From NCBI GenBank assembly GCA_015680905.1, contig CM027378.1, positions 86,333,501-86,397,500 of the forward strand: a stretch of DNA of 64,000 nucleotides, given 5' to 3'. Numbering within the stretch: the first letter of the stretch is position 1; every line of letters begins with the position of its first letter. Made by a program: the position numbers and the translations under genes. The notes under the pieces were generated by a model. It saw only the letters and a list, made by a program, of their open reading frames with translations. It was not told the origin of the DNA and did no database searches. Of the stretch, positions 47,151-57,823 are shown in pieces. The stretch comes from Coptis chinensis (lineage: Eukaryota; Streptophyta; Magnoliopsida; Ranunculales; Ranunculaceae).

Positions 47151-47955
47151 AGATGGTCAGAGCGACCAGTAACTTCTACGTTCACAATCTAAACGAAAAG
47201 CGTGAAAACGCATTCGAGTAAAAGGCAAAAGAAAGAGAAACCGCGGTAGGAAGGAGAAACATTTGCAGAGGGAAGAACAAGAAGGGCAAATGCCGTTGCT
47301 CTCCCTAGACCGGTCGTATTTATTCTCACGAAACGTCTCTTCCCAAGGCACACCATTATGGCATCGAGACACCAAACGCCAGCCAACCTGGCAGCCATCA
47401 TTTCATACCCCCTGACCGCCCACATCCCGACCGCGTTGCCGACGCGACTATAGCTTCGGGCAGCGCCCGTCAGTATGGAAGCATGGCCCTCATCAAGATG
47501 AACGACCTGCACCAATTAGTTTATAACAGCAGGCACACGCTTACAAATATAAATATTCCTCTCATACACAAGGCCAGCCATAAAGGGAAAGAGCAACAAG
47601 ATTCACATTCATACAAGGAGCGACCTAACGACAAGAAGGGCGCCCAGTTCCATTGATCAACCGTCTTTGGCTGAGAATACTCGTGAAATCCAAAGACAAT
47701 TAAACATCCAGCATCGTAATCAATAACAAAGGAAAAAAGCGAGCTGCCCAGGTCAACCTAGGAAACCAGCTCTATTATTTACGGCCAGAGGCCCATTACA
47801 ACCGCATGTGCTAAACAAATGTTCTAAACATTTTCACTTAAATCTTCTCCAAGAGTAACATTCAAAACAGAGACAGAGCTTGGATCACCAGAGGACGCCA
47901 CAACTGCCTCAGCACCAACCACAGGGAGATCGCTGGACCCTGAAGGCTGCTTCAC

Positions 47956-50131
47956 TCATCGGACCAGCCGAGGGAGGGTGACACGATCGCGAGAACGGGG
48001 AGCGGCGGCTTGAGGCGGATTCGCCCGAGCTTCGCCCGAAGTCCGGCATTCTCGCTCCTCCTGCAGGTCGTCCATTTTCCTTTCCAGCTCCTCCACTTCA
48101 GCACGGATGGCGAGATAGGCTTCTTTGGCTTGCAGAGTGGAAGTCTTACATCGTTCAGCATAAGTGTTCGCCGCGGCTAGTTGGCCCTTCAACGCCTCCA
48201 CCTCATGCTTCAACTCGATCGACTCGTTCACCGCAGAGGTCCTCTCCAGAGTCGGCGGTGGTGAGGCCTCAGCAAGATCCGGTTTGCCTTTTTCGCCTCT
48301 TTGCATGCCCCCATAGATTCGATAGCTCGTCCCTTAGCGACTCAACGTCCGCCTTCTCCAATTCAGTGATCCGAAAGCGGCCGTCTTCTCGGTACCCCCG
48401 ACACCGATTTGGATACCGCGACAACATATCACGTTATTATCAAACAAAAGCATGTAGTGCAATAACACAGTCAAGAAGAGCGCAAAAGTTACTTACCAGG
48501 CACATCGCCTTGTCCATCCCCCTCAGGTTCGACTCCAGCTCCTTAGCATCCAAGTCCTTCCTATCACCGTCTAGGGTCATCCCTCCAGCCGGGCAAGCAG
48601 GCTATAAGGCGGACTTGTAGCTGTCGGACCTCCTCACATAGCGCTTCTTCCCGATTACCTCGTCAATGTACATCAGTTGCGCCGGTTCGTCCTTTCCAAG
48701 ATCGGATCGCCCTTTACCGATCTCCTTCAGACCGACCTTTCCCTTCATCTTGCCAGAGGGATCTCCAACAACCTTGGGTCGAGCGACCTCCGGGGCAACC
48801 TCCGGGGCATCCTCACCTAGGACGCTGAAGTCGGGCATCGACCTCGCCTCGAAGCCGCGAGCAGCCTTTCCCGTTCGCAGACTTCACCACCCGGTCGCGG
48901 TCAAATTTACCTACCTCGCAGCCTTTGCGGGGTCGATACTCGGAATGTCAAGAGAACGTCGTCCACATCAAAGGAGCGCCCCTCTCGACCGCTTCCCGCC
49001 CTGCAGACCAGAGGCCCCGGGACTTCCAACGGGTTGCTTCACCCCAAGACGCCCTTCGCTGCTCTGTCTTCCAGCGTCACCGGATCGCTCTTACGCTTCT
49101 CCATAATAACTTTCTTCGACGATTCCCACTCAAGTTACCCCGCTTTCGGCCTTCGCTCTACTCTTTTCCGGATGGCGGGTCCTCCGCTCTTCAAAGAAAT
49201 GCGAACTTCGGTAGCTTGGCTGTTTTCATTTCGCGACAAGCTAGCGAACTTCTCGATCACTTGTCGACTTGACTCCTTTTTCAGCGGATATCCGTGATAG
49301 GCAACAAGACAGACGGTTTCAAGTAAAAGTTCAACAAAACCAAGTTGACCTAATCGACAACGCTACCGCTACCCACCATAAAGTTGCATACTTTATGGTT
49401 CACACCGAACCCGCTTAGCACGAGTGGCCCTACAAGGAGCAGCCGGTCGTTTGTCCCACGACTCGTTACTTTTACCGTCCCGTAACGCCCGGCAACGTAG
49501 CTTCGTGTTTTGCGGGGCTAAAGTTCACCGACCTAGATCGCTTTTACGAGGTAGTGCTTTCGATCACATCGGCGACCTCGATTCGGTACTCACCATCGGG
49601 CGTTCAAGAGGTCAAAACCTTAAATAATCGCCCGCGTGTTCCCCTAAAAACCGGAAAGCGCCTTTGCCACAACGGTTCGAGGAACTTCGCAAACCCAAGC
49701 TTTGAGAACGATATCATCATGTGCGCCCTCAGCTGTCCCTCACAGATGATCACCCCATGATTGGGTGGGGTGTACCTCTCACTAAAAACCAGAGCGTTCC
49801 GATCAGGCTCATGGATCTCCAGATCGCTTATGGTTATCCCATATTTCTTTCTCAGATATGGGAACGCCCTCAAAGCATGTCTATCCACAGCCCTAGGCGG
49901 CAGGCCACTTGAAGACGACGACCCCTCACCACGACCTGAAGTGCTAGCTTCAGCAGCAACAGACGCAGATCGAGCCACATCTTCCTCACTGCTAGCCCCC
50001 TCAGCCGCCTCGCCTTCATCATCACTCTCAACCATCTCACACACAGACTCATCATTCTCCTCACCTACGTCATCCCAGCCAAGAGAAACTTCCCGAACCT
50101 CATTAGATCGAGTGTCATCGGAGTCTGACAT
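47956..50131 (-). pseudogene. G2 antisense ORF (Transposase_28-like), main copy
   Basis: The start is probably the ATG near 50,131 (MSDSDDTRSNE...). An acidic Ser/Glu-rich N-terminus runs to about residue 75. A domain with FPYLRKKYGITISDLEIHEP, GVIICEGQLRAHMMISFSKL and a Trp-Gln-Arg-Arg end follows, matching the G0 antisense protein and the Transposase_28 type. After frameshifts (49,600-48,840) it continues with a basic segment, VIGKKRYVRRSDSY and a GMDKAMCL block with an intron donor. A coiled coil (IELKHEVEALKGQLAAANTYAERCKT...) ends near 47,956. It is transcribed, if at all, against the element's own mRNA. Its function is not established. Confidence 0.65.
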
Positions 50132-50626
50132 TGTCTTTTCCAACCGTAACAAATCTAGCTACTAGTATCTAACAGGGTATCATAACAACTCTAGCGCAGA
50201 GGCTTAGCGCCAAACAAGAAGAAGAGGTTCAAAAATGGCAGAGAACTAACCTGAAGGATGATGCGGTAATGAAGTTCGTCTACCGTGACGGCGACCAAAT
50301 GAAGTCTCAGTGAGCAAGTGAAATTTTGAGCAACCGCCCTCCGGTTCCAAGGCATCATGATTACACCCTAGCCCTAGCTGCCTACGACTTCCAACCAACC
50401 GCCCTGTCTTTTCACATCCGAAAAAACGGGGCCACGTTTTCTTTCTCGCAGAATGCGCCAGATCCCGCCACGCGTCGCGACTGCGCGTCAAACGTTCGCA
50501 CCCACTAGCTCACATGGTTAACACGAGCCATTCCTCACAGGTCGTTGGAGATTTCCACCTCTCACATACTCCACGCGCGCTACCGATCGATCTCGCCAGG
50601 TCGTTCTCACAACCATCGAGAGGGGC

Positions 50627-51153
50627 GGTAGGGGAGTGATATTCTCTATCCAGCACACGCCTAACATGGTGGAAATAACACATCGACCTATGGATACAGG
50701 TCGCATCCATGAGCCAGTAGAATGCTACATACAGATCGCAATATCATGCGAACTACACTAGGAAGTGACACAGACCCCCTATCCATAAGCAATCATGACT
50801 AAAGGGTACTTGTACATATCTTGACCGTCAGCCACTGGTCACGGCCGTAAGCTACTGGTACAGAGTGCCGCTCCACATCATTACAACAGACCTATGAGAA
50901 CAGTTCTCACGTGCTATCCTAATCTCCACCCCTTGTTTAGGACATCCTTTACACGTGGAGAGCAAGGATACACTCTCAATCTCTATAAATACCTCTCCTA
51001 TGAACTACGCCAGACCTGATTCTACTCTCCCCCAGACAACCCAGAGTAAGATACGTAGGCAGTTCGCTCTCAAGTCGAACTCGGTCTCATCCAATAATCT
51101 ATTCCAGTCCCCCAGAAACTGTTTGTAAGGAAAAACCATATCACACCTTTACA
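50627..51153 (+). repeat. 3' LTR of G2
   Basis: It is preceded by the purine-rich ATCGAGAGGGGC. The first base differs from the 5' LTR (GG instead of TG). It ends TTTACA before ATGGT. Confidence 0.92.
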
Positions 51154-52639
51154 ATGGTCATAGCTAATTAATGAAGTAAGAGTTAATGAAGTAAGAGTGA
51201 CGCATTGACTCAATAACTGTTACTTTAGAATTCCCTTTAACAAAGTTTGCATTATATACTCTTACTGCCTCGATCTCTCCTGGCAAGCCACCATACTTAG
51301 AAATTTAGTTAATAAATAAAGTCTGGGCACTTAAGCTACCCAAAAAGCATTTTTTTTACTTAATTCAGATTAACTAAGACTGTGTTTCATTGTTTGACGG
51401 AACTAGGAACTCCACAATAGATATCTGGCAAGTTATGATGAGGAAAGTAATTCAGTGGAGGAACTAAACTGGAAAGCATCTTGGAGCTCTTTGATCCCAG
51501 GATCCAGCTTCAAACCCATCAAGAATGTATCTGCTGCAGTATTGAACTTCTGCAGGAAATAAAGAATTCAATGTTCATAACAAGCAGCAGTTTAGGACAA
51601 GTTAAATGCAAAATAAATTCTATCCACCTTGAGTAGACTCAATGCAGTTCCTGCTCTGTAGTATGCCTCTGGCCAGTCAGGCCTCAGTATTATGCAAGCT
51701 TTAGCATCAGACAACGCACTGTAACCATTTCCTGCACATGCGTAGCAAATTAGCAATTGCTCCTGTTTGAGAACACAGTTGCATCGGAGGGGTCCAATTC
51801 TATGGCCTACCTTCCATTACATAGACAAATGTCACATCCGGATGAACAAAATAAGCATAATGAACACAAATGGAACTTGGAACTATTCAAAAGGAAAAAT
51901 GATTGTCCTTTTCATCCATAAAAGAAAAGCAATAACATAAAAGGTTTTGACTAAATCCGTTTAATAAAAATTATACATTAAAAACGTCACTTTTTTTATT
52001 AGAGAACTGAGCAGGATATGATATTCTAAACAAAATGCATGAGATAATGACTATATCGTTATTTAACAGTTCCATTTTACCAAAAGGCAGAGTGGTGTGT
52101 GTGGCATGTATCATTGTTATATTCTTTTTAACAACATTGATCCCGTCTATTGCAACCCATGCTAAAACAATCTGTTTGCCTATAATACAGTGAAACCTGT
52201 TGGCATCCAAACAACCACAAATCCCAGTATGAAATTCCAGATTTGTTGCCAATTCCTCTTTCAGGTTACTTTGATTTCAGTTCGCTCCAAAGAAAGGATA
52301 TGTAGTTCTATCCAGTGAAATGCGGGTGACCTGCCAAGATTTTATCTGTAACTGGGATGCTCTTGTAATGTAATGTGGGTGTAATTGGGTAAAGGGATAC
52401 TTGTTGAACAACTAGTAGCATCTTAATATGAGACTTGTTGTAATTACTGCAAATCTTGGGATACAATAGACCCAAAAGAGAAAGAAATTAAAATAATAAA
52501 TAAATAAATAAAACATAATAAAAAATTCTATGCATGCGAATCTCTATCCCCATGCATGAAAATTTCGGTTCCCCAACGGATATCTTTTAAGGTGTTTAGA
52601 TCTCATATTGTCTCAAATTGAACATTAACTTATTTCAGT

Positions 52640-53917
52640 TCAAAAACAAGTGCTGCATGTAGTACTTTGCTTGATAATTCTCGTAACTTACAAGTTGAGA
52701 ATCACCTCTGAGAAATAAAAATGTGCCTCCATATAATTTTTTCTCTGTAGTGCGTCTTCTCCTTCTGATTTTGCCTTCACATGCTTCTCCTTAATCGTAA
52801 GATTTTTCTGTCACACATTTAAGTTTTCAACTTACAAATTTCACAAAATAGTTGACAAAATATAAAATTAGCCACACAATACATGGTACTTTCAGGCTTT
52901 CAGCCATATAAGGAATAATAAAAACCAAAAGTAACACCGTTAAGGAACCAATAAACAAATTACAGGTCTATATAACAAATGGTTTGGTTGAGGCAACAAA
53001 TTTCTTGTAACCCGACTATTTTCTTTTCGATCAATTGGTTTATCCAATAAAGAAATATTTGAATTTCTCAAAATGGATGCACGTCCTATCTTACCTTGAA
53101 TACTGTCCAAGCAAAGATGCCCAAAGGCCGAATGTAGTATAACTATTACAAGAAATCGGGAGGGAGTTAAGATGCTGGGATTTAGAATTGATTGCTTAGG
53201 TTTTTTCATCTAGGGGCTGTAAAGTGTTAATTGTGGGTAAGAAAGAAGAAAGAGGTGAATGAAAGGAAACAAGAAAAAATCAGAGGAAATGTTTATCCAG
53301 GAAGCAATAACAAATTATTTCAATACAACAAGTGTGACCGTATACAACATCAAATAAGAAAAGCGAAGTCTGTACTGCTGAATCTACTAAGTCTTGGCTC
53401 TAAAATTTTGCATGAATCTTCTGAAAACAGTAAGCTCATCTGGGTACAATCAAGAGACATGCAAACGATGTTGTACAACATGAATTGTCATCATACTTAA
53501 TACAAACAAATCCCGACTCTAATTAACCATAAATTGTGACAACAATATACTAAACATAGGCAGACTACGTCCTAACCTATTACGACTTTATACCTGTTGT
53601 ATAGCTTCTTCAGAACGCACATGCTTCATTATTCCATTGATGCTCCAGTCTGGACAAGTTGGAATAGGAGAGGTAACAGGCAAAAGAATTCCAACTTCTC
53701 GGCGATTTCTACTCAGTGCAGCAACTTCTATTGGCTTCAACCCAGTTTGTTAATACAATAGTTAACAGTCTATAACTCAACAGAAAGGATAGTTCTTGCT
53801 CTTTCTTAGTAGCTATGCCCATACTCTAAGTAATGCAAAAGAAATAATGACCGACAAGGCTTTCGAGTAACAGATTAATACGAAGAGGATCAGAATTAAC
53901 AGATAAGGTTAAGCAGA
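52640..53917. repeat. Segmental duplicate of 17,020-18,306
   Basis: The blocks match over about 1.28 kb including introns, for example the shared stretch from CAAGTGCTGCATGTAGTACT to GATTAATAC. Differences are few substitutions and short indels. The match stops in this copy at about 53,917, where copy B intron continues, and at 18,306 in the other, where PPR sequence begins. Confidence 0.9.
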
Positions 53918-54289
53918 ACACTAAAGGTCATATTTCAGAACTCCGATCTCCACTGAAGGTTTGAGTATGACAAATAAGATTTGCACTAGAATGTGCCATA
54001 AGCTACATCAATTCATCAATAAAACAAAATGGTAATGATGACACTAGACGGCTAGACCCAGACTTTATGAAATAATGACAGTTTAATCATAATAGATATT
54101 TAAACCTGATTAATATAGAAGTATTGCACAAAATAAGAAAACAAGAGGAAGCCTCACGTCATCTGTAATATTAGGATCAGCCCCAGCTTTCAGTAAGCAT
54201 TTGAACAATTCCATGTTCCCTTTTTTGGCTGCATGACATAAAGGTGTTGCCCCACATGAAATAACATTTGGATCTGCACCTGCCTATAT

Positions 54290-54760
54290 AATTAGTAGTA
54301 CCATTTAAAAACATCAAACAAAAGCTACTAGTGAAACCATGTACAACATATAATAACAATTCGTGTATGTAACTTGGTGATTTTAGTAATTAGTATATGA
54401 TTACAACAATGCAAAAACATATAATCTTTGAGCTAAAACATCATGAGATATTGACCTACAAATGCGAAATGGTCAGTGGTCAGACATACAAGCACTTGGA
54501 ACTCAAGTCCACAATACAACAGAGCAACGTAACATCTCAACCTTCATTTCGATCATTCTAATAACTCAATATAAGCAAGCAACACTACTATAATGTTCAT
54601 AATTTTACACTAAATGTTTGGAGGTATAGATAATAAATAAGTAATCTCAGGTGTAGAACGACAAACGCTAGACCCTGGTCAAGGGTCTGCTCAACAAAAA
54701 AAGAAGTGCTCTTTTTCTTTTTCTTCTTTTTTTTTCCCTTACCTTTTTCTAGGTAAAGTA
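54290..54760. other. Intron/flank of copy B before copia C2
   Basis: No further ankyrin exon was recognised. A T/C-rich low-complexity tract lies at 54,707-54,745. The left boundary of the C2 LTR is somewhere in 54,590-54,770. Confidence 0.4.
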
Positions 54761-55048
54761 AATTGAGACAACAGATTTTAATCAAGTCAACGGTCAAGAT
54801 TTAGACAATGATTAGTTATAATTAGTTTACAATTCTGTTTTACTTTAGTTAATCAGTTACAGTGACGTGTATTGTAACCGCCACATTATAAATACTCTAG
54901 CAATGTAACAGTTCATTCAATCAATCAATAACAGATTCAGTTTTTCATTCTGTAAAATTATCTTGGTATCCGAGCCAAACACCTTCAATAGGTGACGATC
55001 AAATTTTGAGGTGAGTCCTCATTATCAAAATCAATCTCTAAGGTTCAA

Positions 55049-55552
55049 ATGGCACGAACAAATCAAGTCAATGTTCCTTCTTCATCGATCATCGATCGAA
55101 ATCAACAAAACACCACAACTCAAATTGCTGATGCTTCTATTCCAGCTGAAACTACAATCAATGCTATTACTGATGCTCAAATTCCAGTCTCAAGCACAAT
55201 CGCTGATGCTCAATTCTCAGCTTTAGCTTCAAATCCAAATCTGAGTTCAAACTCTCAAATTCATCCATCTTCCTTTCAAGAATTTGGTGGTTTTAACAAT
55301 CAAAATCAACAAATTAATGGTTTCTTTAATCAGAATTATGGTTATAATACTCAGAATCCAAATATTCTTGGTTCTAATGGTGTTCTTGGTTCTAATGGCG
55401 TTCTTGGTTCTAATGGCGTTGGTTCACATGGTGTTCTTGGTTCTAGTGCTGTTCTTGGAGCAAATGGTCAAGCTAATTCTTTTAGTAATCAAGCTGCAAG
55501 TCCAGTTAACATGATGAATATGAATATTCCTATGGTTGCACCACCACAATAA
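55049..55552 (+). pseudogene. C2 gag N-terminal, Asn/Gln-rich, with heptad-like GVLGSN repeats
   Basis: The 167-residue frame starts MARTNQVNVPSS and is rich in Asn, Gln, Ser and Ala. It contains four to five copies of an 18-bp unit encoding GVLGSN (55,369-55,458). It ends at a TAA (55,550-55,552), after which the same frame continues to the CACTA insertion. Low-complexity leaders of this type precede gag in some copia lineages. On its own it could be mistaken for a prion-like host protein, but the primer binding site upstream and gag downstream argue against that. Confidence 0.65.
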
Positions 55553-57288
55553 TCAGCCTCATACTCTTTTCAGAATACACTACTAAAAAAATGACTTGTG
55601 ATGACGGCTTTTAGCCGTCATGAAACAGGTTTAATGACATTTTTTCATTTAAAAACCAACCGTCATTATAGAGCCCGTCATAAAAGTTAACAAAAAACGT
55701 CATAAAGTTGATGACGGTTCTGGAGAAGCTGACATCAAAGCTAGAACTTAATATGACAAAAATTCATTTATAAACGTCATAACTGGATCATTTTGCATGA
55801 CATGTTTTACTTAACCGTCATAGTTTATTAGAAAAAGTGTCAAAAACTAAACCTTCATTTATGACTGTTTTTATTTAAGCGTCACCTTGAGAAACAAAAG
55901 CGTTAAGAAATTAACACTAAAAACTGTCAAGAATTGGTATGCCACACGACAGTTCTTTGGAAGTCGTCATAACTTTTTTTTTTTCCCTGTAAATTTGAAA
56001 TTCCTGTAAACCAATACATTCAGACACCTGATAGCTGGAGTCCATTATGGAAACAAAAATCATACTTTTATTACCAACATAAATCATTTCAAGAACTTGT
56101 TCATATTACACGATTTATTCACGGAGAAAAATTTAAATAACTTAAGCACTTGATTCAAAATCAAACAAGTCTCATAATCCAACAACAATGCAATTAACAT
56201 AACCCATCCAACAAATTGCTAATCAACCAATCCATCTCAAACAAACTTAATTGAGCTACCGTGTAATCTCTCACTTATAACCTAAAAAACAATATAAAGA
56301 AGAATGTGTTAGTTTATTTAATAAGTAAACTAAAAATATAATCATATAACGACTTCTACATAGTATTAAAAAAATATACAAACAATGTGTTAGCACAGTA
56401 CACTAAGTCAATAACTACTAAACGAAATAGATACAACCAACTATGACAGAGAATCATATTGGTTAAGCCTCAAATAACATACGTACACCACTATAGGATA
56501 TATCTGATCTGTATATATATCTACCACAAGTACACAAATAACCCTTTAACTAATAGGCAAAGGAAAGAACATAAGTAATCAGACCTAAATTTGAAATGTA
56601 TGGTGGAAAAACTTCAGACCTAAATTCGAAATGTACTCGATAAAATCCGAACGAATTTCAATAAGGTTCGCACTTGTATATTTCCTAGTGTTAGCCAACT
56701 CCATTAGCTATATAAGTTAACAAAGAAATTACAATCATCTTTGTTCTTTTTATATACTTGCAATTAGTATGAGAAATAACAGTTCTTGGGATACCAATTG
56801 CAACTGCAAGCTTTAATCCTTCAAGGGTAAACTTAAATTGAACATTTCTTCTTTGAAAAGAAGAACATATTATCTTACTAAAAAAAGTATCATTCATACG
56901 CATCTTTAAAATCTAAAAAGTATAAATGGATTGTTTCTTCAATGCAATCAAAGAAATTTCTAATATTCTTATAGTGACTGTTGATCCGACTTTACGTTAA
57001 GAGTCTGCCACTACAGGCCTTACATGCACTACATAAAAGATTAGCGACTATATTTTTTTGTTAAGCGCTCAGATTGTTCAGCGTATAAGCATGATGCTCA
57101 ACATAGGTGTATAAATGTGCAGAAGTTAAAACATTTTACTCTGTTCCAGATAATGAAGTTAGCATAGTTAGCTATGCAATGTAAAAGCATCCTCCCCAGT
57201 GCCATAAGAAACTATTTACAATGATTAGTGTGAGATGTTTTTCAAAGCACTTGTAAAAGTCAATCTTTCCATAAATAATGAGACATAC

Positions 57289-57823
57289 CTTGAAAGGTTC
57301 CCAACCTATCCATTGGACAATTTCTTTTATGTGATCAATATATTCTTTCTTTTCAGCCTCAGGGTTCGTATCATCAAACCTAAAGGCCCAAGTAACAAGG
57401 TCAAAAAATTAAACAAACTGGGAGTTCGAATGGGTAGGGGGGGAGGATTACAATGTTTTAGATTAAATGTTTTTTTGTCAAGTCATAAGCATTATTCCAT
57501 AAGCAAAAAAGGAAATCTAAGAGGGACCTTACCGCAAGTAACAACATCCATCTCTCTCTTTTGCCAGGCCAAAGCTAACAAACATAACCTATAAAACTAC
57601 TAGTAATTGATCAATTATTCCCAAAGAAAATAAAAATCTCAAGAAACTCACTGAAAGAAGATATTACCTTAGCATGACCTATATGTAGGTATCCATTCGG
57701 TTCTAGAGGAAATGAGAAAAAACTCTGCCGGCCTCCTGTTGCTTTCAAGTGCTTATCAAGCATTTCCTTTGTATTACATACCCTTAGCACAGGGCGGTCA
57801 CTGAAAAATACTTCAGTATGCAC
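57289..57823 (-). pseudogene. Captured glutaminyl-tRNA synthetase exons (three) inside CACTA
   Basis: Minus-strand exons: 57,668-57,823 (VFFSDRPVLRVCNTKEMLDK ... PNGYLHIGHAK, with the class I HIGH motif), 57,533-57,588 (VMFVSFGLAKERDGCCYLR) and 57,289-57,379 (FDDTNPEAEKKEYIDHIKEI ... GWEPFK). All boundaries are canonical (TTTCAG/ and AAG/GTAATA; TTATAG/ and TTGCG/GTAAGG; CTTTAG/ and AAG/GTATGT) and phases match, so the exons join without a stop. They cover the start of the catalytic Rossmann domain, which charges tRNA-Gln. The anticodon-binding part and the KMSKS region are absent. No active enzyme is possible, but a chimeric transcript is. Confidence 0.93.

Larger units (their letters stand above)
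35369..51153 (+). mobile_element. Tat-lineage Ty3/Gypsy retrotransposon G2 with antisense extra ORF
   Basis: The LTRs (525 and 527 bp) end in TTTACA, and flanking ATGGT occurs at 35,364-35,368 and 51,154-51,158, giving a 5-bp target duplication. Order on the plus strand: LTR, primer binding site-like sequence, gag, (solo LTR insertion), protease, RT, RNase H, a second archaeal-type RNase H, integrase, a tandem-repeat block, then an antisense ORF and the 3' LTR. The second RNase H and an extra ORF behind pol are hallmarks of the Tat lineage. Stops and frameshifts throughout pol show it is no longer active. Confidence 0.93.
35165..54279 (-). pseudogene. Ankyrin/TPR protein gene (TPR10-like), copy B, split by a 15.8-kb retrotransposon
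   Basis: Minus-strand exons: 54,158-54,279 (ankyrin, TPLCHAAKKGNMELFKCLLK), 53,594-53,746 (last ankyrin and linker), 52,706-52,807 (TPR), 51,628-51,806 (IELDPSDATVFSNRS ... ALSDAKACIILRPDWPEAYYRAG), 51,470-51,549 (FNTAADTFLMGLKLDPG) and 35,165-35,201 (last codons and stop TGA). The donor CCA/GTTTAG at 51,470 joins in frame with the acceptor at 35,202, so the Gypsy element G2 lies wholly in the last intron. Two lesions: the acceptor of the 53,746 exon reads AA instead of AG, and an 8-bp insertion near 51,750 creates a stop. The 5' ankyrin exons are missing, with copia C2 starting upstream. Relatives act as co-chaperone-like scaffolds. Confidence 0.8.

Noticed and set aside
51971..52252. 93-codon minus-strand ORF
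   Set aside because: It lies in an intron of ankyrin/TPR copy B, between two recognised exons, and shows no domain.
55049..55552. Stand-alone Asn/Gln-rich host protein
   Set aside because: A copia primer binding site lies just upstream, and the frame continues into copia gag after the CACTA insertion.
56691..56903. Minus-strand 70-codon ORF inside the CACTA element
   Set aside because: It does not match the synthetase or a transposase and lacks clear splice boundaries, so it was left unannotated.
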